Positions 58,577 through 64,000 of a stretch of DNA of 64,000 bases are shown piece by piece; position 1 is the stretch's first letter, and each line of letters starts with the position of its first letter. A program made the translations under genes and the position numbers. Source of the stretch: Kwoniella bestiolae CBS 10118 (lineage: Eukaryota > Basidiomycota > Tremellomycetes > Tremellales > Cryptococcaceae); contig NC_089242.1 of the NCBI RefSeq assembly GCF_000512585.2, positions 1,550,001 through 1,614,000 on the forward strand. Direction: 5' to 3'. Below the pieces are notes generated by a model. That model did no database searches. It was not told the origin of the DNA and saw nothing but the letters and a program-made list of their open reading frames with translations.

Positions 58577-59581
58577 ATGAGCACGACAGAAATTTCACAA
58601 GGTGGCGATACCAGCTTGGAGCCTATCGAGCTGTACACTCCAGAAGGTATGAGGTTGATCTATCCTTCTCTGGCTACTCCGGATGACCCAAAGATAACCA
58701 GGATTGCGGCGAATGCGACTGATCCCTATCCCGGGTGGCATGATCAGAGGTCCGCCGGGTTCCAGGACATCCAAAAGGATCCTAGCTATACGGGCTGGTT
58801 CCCGCCATCCGAACTCGCCTGGAGCGTTACTGCAGATGACGCAAGGCTCAAAACTCTCAGGAAGGGATACAGCTTCTTTGCGAGAAGACGGGGCACGCCG
58901 GAGGACTCGGTCGATATACTTCGTTCCGCTAGGCGAACGAGATTCAGCCTACATCTTATCGGGGTTGAATCCGCTCATGTCCTCGATGAACAACTGTTTC
59001 ATTGGGATTATCTGAGCGACCGCGAATACATCAAGGAAGGTGATCGCAGCTGGTCTCGTGAGATTGATGGTGATAAGGAGAAGTTGCTTCATGGCAGGAG
59101 TAAAATGATCCTCACCCGAGACGCTACGATGGCATTGCCCTATGCGAAGGCGCAACTCCTCAGTTCAAGATTGTTTAGCCATCTACCTGCATGTCTTGCT
59201 CAGGCTGCCTCGAGGAACGTGTCAACCCGGTTCAGGGAGCAAAAAGACTCGTTGGCAGTCGCTCTGAAAGAGGTCAATCGATGGTTGGAGGATGCAATGA
59301 TTGATCATCTCCCAAAAGTGTTTGATGGCGATTACAAGTCGCTAGAAGAATACGCGGACTTATCGGGAGAAAGGACTGGTGTACCCATGGAATGGAGGAT
59401 TATGGGTGACGGGATCGAGGGGACGACTATTGTTCATTCCAAAGCTGGAGATAAAGATGATCCAGCGATGGTATCGGAATTGGAACTTAGGTTTGCAAGT
59501 ACTTGGGGGATTTACAGAGAACTACACAGGCAGAGGGAGGAGCAAGCGAAGATAGAGAATGGATTATCTCCGTCCGAGTAG
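58577..59581 (+). CDS. Intronless protein of unknown function
   Basis: A single uninterrupted frame of 334 residues, MSTTEISQGGDTSLEPIELY ... KIENGLSPSE*, in a genome where nearly all genes are split. Composition is that of a folded soluble protein: mixed charged and hydrophobic, Trp-containing, no signal peptide or membrane helix. Visible blocks include GWFPPSELAWSVTADDARLK, HLIGVESAHVLDEQLFHWDY, MILTRDATMALPYAKAQLLS and EWRIMGDGIEGTTIVHSKAG. I recognise no family. The start at 58577 (agtgaatATG) is preferred over 58529. It could be a retrocopy, a laterally acquired gene or a lineage-restricted gene. Confidence 0.7.
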   Translation: MSTTEISQGGDTSLEPIELYTPEGMRLIYPSLATPDDPKITRIAANATDPYPGWHDQRSAGFQDIQKDPSYTGWFPPSELAWSVTADDARLKTLRKGYSFFARRRGTPEDSVDILRSARRTRFSLHLIGVESAHVLDEQLFHWDYLSDREYIKEGDRSWSREIDGDKEKLLHGRSKMILTRDATMALPYAKAQLLSSRLFSHLPACLAQAASRNVSTRFREQKDSLAVALKEVNRWLEDAMIDHLPKVFDGDYKSLEEYADLSGERTGVPMEWRIMGDGIEGTTIVHSKAGDKDDPAMVSELELRFASTWGIYRELHRQREEQAKIENGLSPSE

Positions 59582-59970
59582 GTAGCTTCGGCATATGTGA
59601 ACATGCATGTTACATGCAATTGCGAGAAGAGTCGTTTGCTTGTAGACTGAGATAAATGCCACATCATAGGTCACTCGCAATGATCTGCGTTTCCGACCTC
59701 CACCTTGTGCATGCACTAATGCACTAATGCACTAATGCACTAAAATGCACTAATAAAATATGCCGCGGTACCTGAACAGACGTCAGCGAAGTCAACGAAA
59801 GAATTTCAATCTCAACAATTCACACTCCATCACACTCATCATTGACATCACTGCAATCGAATAGAGTGAAAGAAGGCTTCAACAGCCATTCACAGTCATC
59901 TCTGATCATTCAACAGATACCTCGCCAGCTCAACTGGATCGGCGCCAGTAGCAACATCGTTACCACCACG
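59582..59970. other. Intergenic with 8-bp repeat
   Basis: Spacer between the orphan and MDM31/32, holding the ATGCACTA repeat. The segment 59842-59970 is an open leader ahead of the ATG at 59971. Confidence 0.5.
59711..59752. repeat. 8-bp tandem repeat, ATGCACTA x4 plus one
   Basis: Four perfect copies (59711-59742), then aa, then a fifth copy (59745-59752). Same unit length and same ATG start as the repeat at 53025. Confidence 0.95.
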
Positions 59971-62678
59971 ATGCAGGTCACACGATCATTACAAACGTTT
60001 CGAGCAGCTTCATCATCCGCTTCCTCCATCACCCGATGTATACGACCCAGATCAAGGTCAGCTCAGGCAGATCGATATCTCGCCATACACGACTTCTTCA
60101 CTCGTCAAGCCTTGACCGTTTCTGCGAAGGCTCCTCTCTGCCAGATAAGATCTACAACAAGCTTGTTCTCGCAACGACAAAAATCAGCATTTAGCCGAAG
60201 GTGGAGTTCAACCGATAATACCAAAGCACCATGTCCAAATTGTCAAGGATCATCAGTAACCAACACCCCCCTCACGCCACCCCCACCAACACCTTCAACG
60301 CACCATCAAGGTCATGCACAAGATTATGCACCATTCATAAGGAGGTTGATCAAGAATTCTACAGCGATAGCACCCAATTCGCCCCATCGGCCGACGAAGG
60401 AGGAATTGCTGAATGCTGCTAGTGGGTGGTGGCAGCGGTTGAGGATTAGGATCAAATGGTTTACCATAAGAGGATGGAGGAGATTTAATACGGATGATTT
60501 GAGTGCTTTTGCCAGTTGGTTTGTGGTTGGCAATAGTGAGCTTGTGATTCATCGACATTGCATGGGTCTCGAGCTGACTTATACTGACTACCAAAGCACT
60601 CTGGATCTTGGTTGGAACGTGAGCTTCCCCTTTCACGGAAACTGTTTTCGTGTGAAAAGCTGAATGACAATCCCATTAGAACCACATTCGTCTCTGCCAT
60701 CTTCGCCGTTGCCAACTCTCTCTCTTTGCAGGAATACGTTGCTAGGTGGATTTCCGATTATATGACTTACAACACTGGTGTGACGGTGATGTAAGTGTTA
60801 TATTGCCGTCAGGTACCTTCCTTTCCTTCATAAATCCCGGATAGCTTATGTGGTTGCACTCTGTTATGCAGATTCGAATCAGCCATCGTACCCAAATGGG
60901 CTTCTTCCACCATAGTCTTTCGAAACGTATACGTATCCCGTCGAGCATCTACCGACAATCCTGAACCTGAACCGCACAAGACCAAGCAGGCCAAAACGGA
61001 AACTGCCAAACCACCTTCGCCCATCCCACTCCTTTCCTCAGCTATATCACCGGAAACATACCTTGCTCCTCCGCTCGCCAGCGAATCAGATAACTATACG
61101 ATGTTCGACGTGAACTTTGATGAAGTAGAAGTGTCGTTGAGTCTGAAAAGATGGTTGGACGGGAAAGGGCTGGTCAAGGATGCGAAAGTGAAGGGCGTGA
61201 GAGGTGTAGTTGGTAAGTTGCTTCGTACTTTTCTCTGTTGGTGCGGGGTCGGATCCAGCTTACAATCAGGAATAGATCGTCGATCGGTATGGTGGGACAT
61301 GTCGAAACCGCTTTCTCCAGCCGATTTTAGGCATGAAACCCATGCGGGAGATTTCGAATTCGATTCTTTCCAAGTGGAAGATGCCTTGATTACGATTTAT
61401 CAACCTGGTGGTCAGAGACCTTATAACGTCTCGATCTTCAATGCTGTTATTGGACCTTTGAGGAAGAGATGGATGTTTTACGATCTCATGTGTGCGGAGG
61501 GTATGACTGGACAGTTCGATAATTGCTTGTTCAGTTTACATATGCCTCAGAAATTGGGAAAGACTAGGGAAGAGGGAGATTTGGTGAAGAGGATGGTGAG
61601 TATCCCTCGATTTGTCCGCAATGTTGGAAAATCGCAGGAGAGATCACTGATGATGATACCCCACAAGGCCCGATTCCGTATCGACGGTTTACCAATCGAA
61701 CACGCTCAATACGCTACAGGCCACACCGGACCAATGAGTTGGATCACCTCCGGTAAACTTGACGCAGTGCTCGATATCAAATTCCCATTCCACCCAGACG
61801 ACTCGGTAGATATCAAAGCTATATTCGATGAGATCTCAAGAAACGTAGTAACCATAACTCAAGGTGTACATCCTGAAGATCCTAGCGTCTCAACTATCAA
61901 CTCTGCCATCAAAGCTGCCAACGATGCCAACAAGATCATACCTGGACAAGCTAGATTGGCTAGACCACCTCTCCGAGCCCCCAAGGAACCACAATATGAA
62001 TTATCGGAAGAGGAAAGGGAGAATAGGAGACAGGTGGTTGTGGATATTGATTTGAGGTTTAGGGATTTGAAGGCTGCTGTACCTATTTATACGACTGATT
62101 TGAGCGTTACGAATAATGCGCTTATTAGGCCTATCGTGGCTTTTATCAAGTAAGATTGGCTTGATTCGAAGGGTCAGGGGTTAGGGATGATTACTGATGA
62201 TTCGATTGGTGTAGTGCGAATAAGACGCTGGTGCCTATCCATTGTCAGGTTGCTGCCGACCTTGTAAGTAGCTTATTGCCAGACCCATTTTACTGCCATG
62301 CTGATCTTCCCAAACAACAGGATGATTTCGATGGTTCCTGGACTGTAAGTGTCGGTATGATCTTTGACGTAGTGGTGATGTCTGACTGATGTGCCTTTGT
62401 TAATCATGCTTACTTGTAGCTATTTGAAAGTGAGCTTGCTCTATAGGTCTTATGCGGATGTAACGAAGCTGACTGAATCTCGATCAACAGCTGGACTCAT
62501 GACCTCCCTATCTGATCAGATATACGCCGCTCTCGCTCATCACGTCTCGTCGGAGGCAGCAAATTCCAAGAGGATCAGACAAGTTGGATTCTGGGGAATA
62601 CAAAGAGGTGCTGAGGTGTTGGTGGATACGCTGAGGAATGTGGTGGATCCTGCGCATGCTCAGCTGGCTGCTATTTAG
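59971..62678 (+). CDS. MDM31: MDM31/MDM32 mitochondrial inner-membrane protein
   Basis: Starts MQVTRSLQTFRAASSSASSI, a classic presequence with a further basic stretch (AFSRRWSSTDNTKAP). The body carries the Mdm31/32 pattern: WWQRLRIRIKWFTIRGWRRF, NTDDLSAFASWFVVGN and the membrane region TTFVSAIFAVANSLSLQEYV, then VARWISDYMTYNTGVTVIFE, SAIVPKWASSTIVFRNVYVS, MFDVNFDEVEVSLSLKRWLD, GKGLVKDAKVKGVRGVV and GDFEFDSFQVEDALITIYQP. In yeast these proteins are needed for mitochondrial shape, nucleoid organisation and cardiolipin-linked lipid homeostasis. A CPNCQ dyad and a poly-Pro stretch lie before the first helix. It ends DPAHAQLAAI* at 62678. Basidiomycetes usually have one Mdm31/32-type gene, so 31 versus 32 cannot be decided here. 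Confidence 0.9.
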
Positions 62679-63042
62679 GAGTTTTACATGATTGAATTAC
62701 GATTGTACATAACATAACTCAACACACGACTATGGAGGAATTTCATGATACTTTGTTGTTACATACTAGCTATGATTTGTACGATTCGATTTTTACATGC
62801 ATCACCTTTCATTCACTGCATCAGCTACTTTGATGATTGATTGTTTACACACCACGTGGAGACGACTCGTGCGTGCAGGGATATATAATATAACGTCACC
62901 ATTTATTGCAGTCCTCAACACAATGTTCTCATTCTTGTTCTTTTTCTTGCCTTGACATACATACCAGCGACTTGCTCTGATCATCCAGTCTATTGTCCAC
63001 CATACCATCAACGCCTAATGCAGGTGACAGAGCTGACGAAAC
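62679..63042. other. Intergenic MDM31/32 to VPS15
   Basis: AT-rich 3' region, then a short promoter with the sequence gatatataatataacg at about 62879-62894. No other element. Confidence 0.5.
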
Positions 63043-64000
63043 ATGGGTAACATCTCATCCATGGCCAGAGCGTGAGTGGGCGTTTCGGGTATTATTCTGC
63101 TGAGCCATATACTGAGCATTCAACTTCCCATGTCATCACAGCTCAACGGCTCTGGATTCATATGTAGCAGAGTTGGGTAATGACATATCATATGATAAGA
63201 GGTAAGCTAAACCCTCTACCTTTGTGTGCAACAGAGCGAGCTGATCATATGGATGTATAGCTTATCATCCTCACGATTCCTCAAAACCATCTTAGCAAGA
63301 CATGCCTACGGCCCGATCGTCCTCAAGATATTCATCAAGCCAGACCCTGGCATGTCATTGAGGGTCATACAGCGTAGATTGAAAAGTGCGTCAGCTCCAC
63401 TAGTACACTTCTCAATAACAGATGAGCTGATAATCGATCTGCTTTCTCCTTTAGCTGAACGAGATAATCTATCGGATTTGCAGAACGTTAATACCTATCA
63501 GGCATTTGTGGAGACTGATAAAGCTGGGTATCTGATCAGACAATGGGTGGGGTCGAATCTATATGACAGAGTCAGGTAAGTATCCCATCATCCTGTTCTT
63601 ATAACATGTCAAGTCCCAAGTGGGTTCGGCTAACTATCTGATAAATGTGCAGCACCCAGCCGTATTTGGCTAGTATAGAGAAGAAATGGATAGCGTTCCA
63701 GCTATTGACATGTCTCAGAGATGCTAGACTCAGAAAGGTATGTCAGCTGTAATTCAGGTCGTAGCCTCAAGCCTGAGCTGATTGATATTGTCCAGGTCGC
63801 TCATGGGGATGTCAAATCAGAGAACATCCTCCTCACCACCGACTTGTCCTTACTCTTAACAGATTTCTCATCATCCTTCAAACCAACCTACCTCCCTTTG
63901 GACGACCCATCAGATTTCTCCTTCTTCTTCGACACCTCATCTAGACGAACATGCTACATCGCCCCCGAGAGGTTCTATACCTCAGATTCAAAATTGGCGG
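63043..64000 (+). CDS. VPS15: VPS15/PIK3R4 kinase-domain subunit of PI3-kinase complexes (5' part only)
   Basis: Starts [20 protein letters not shown], with the N-terminal MG that is myristoylated in Vps15. It continues [132 protein letters not shown] and [10 protein letters not shown], where the window ends in an open frame. The HGDVKSEN catalytic-loop and [20 protein letters not shown] blocks are specific to Vps15. It anchors and regulates Vps34, the PI3P-making kinase of autophagy and endosomal sorting. Introns join ARA/STALD, YDKS/LSSS, LK/TERD, DRV/STQP and RK/VAHGD. HEAT and WD40 regions lie beyond the window. Confidence 0.95.

Noticed and set aside
1..64000. tRNA, rRNA, CRISPR arrays and transposons
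   Set aside because: I looked for B-box-like GGTTCGAATC words, long terminal or inverted repeats and spaced direct repeats and found none; near matches (for example aggttcgaattcc at 29191) lie inside coding sequence. An automated scan could still find a weak tRNA.

Overview
This is a nuclear, intron-rich fungal segment, most likely from a Tremellales yeast (Cryptococcus/Kwoniella type). Almost every gene is cut by short introns (about 45-140 nt) with GTRAGT donors, a CTGAY-type branch site (often gctgat or gctgac) and TAG/CAG acceptors. Gene order is compact and both strands are used. Organism placement is inferred from this gene architecture and from protein families, not from a search. I assembled each gene model by reading splice sites and checking that the joined reading frame restores a known domain.

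Layout: 1-15.9 kb holds a PCD1-type Nudix hydrolase with a membrane tail, a Nas6/gankyrin proteasome chaperone, a mitochondrial carrier (-), a mitochondrial J-domain protein of unknown type, KTI12 (-), the fission adaptor MDV1 and a GNAT acetyltransferase (-). 16.8-24.4 kb holds a RED1/ZFC3H1-like nuclear RNA-surveillance scaffold and a four-finger C2H2 protein. 24.9-32.5 kb holds SEC12 (-), ETF beta, an Frm2-type nitroreductase (-) and the meiotic factor HOP2 (-). 33-43 kb holds TMA46, VAM7, a divergent RNase III (-) and a CDCA7-like zinc-finger protein. 43.7-48.6 kb holds a cystathionine beta-lyase/mevalonate kinase fusion and a UPS1-type lipid transfer protein. A 4.8 kb stretch without a recognisable gene follows. 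53.4-64 kb holds an Ecl1-domain protein, pirin, an intronless orphan, MDM31/32 and the 5' part of VPS15, which runs off the window.

Shared themes: six genes act in mitochondria or carry a targeting-like N-terminus (carrier, J protein, MDV1, ETF beta, UPS1-like, MDM31/32). VPS15 (PI3P synthesis) and VAM7 (PI3P-reading SNARE) belong to the same vacuolar pathway. HOP2 implies a retained meiotic programme. None of these looks like a co-regulated cluster; fungal genes are transcribed singly.

The most striking item is the single reading frame joining a complete PLP-dependent cystathionine beta-lyase to a complete mevalonate kinase, linking sulfur amino-acid and sterol/isoprenoid metabolism in one predicted 913-residue protein. 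Other unusual points are four zinc fingers each split by an intron at the same codon, an RNase III lacking one catalytic aspartate, a 7-nt microexon inside a carrier signature, several in-frame stopless introns and a possible 52-nt poison exon.
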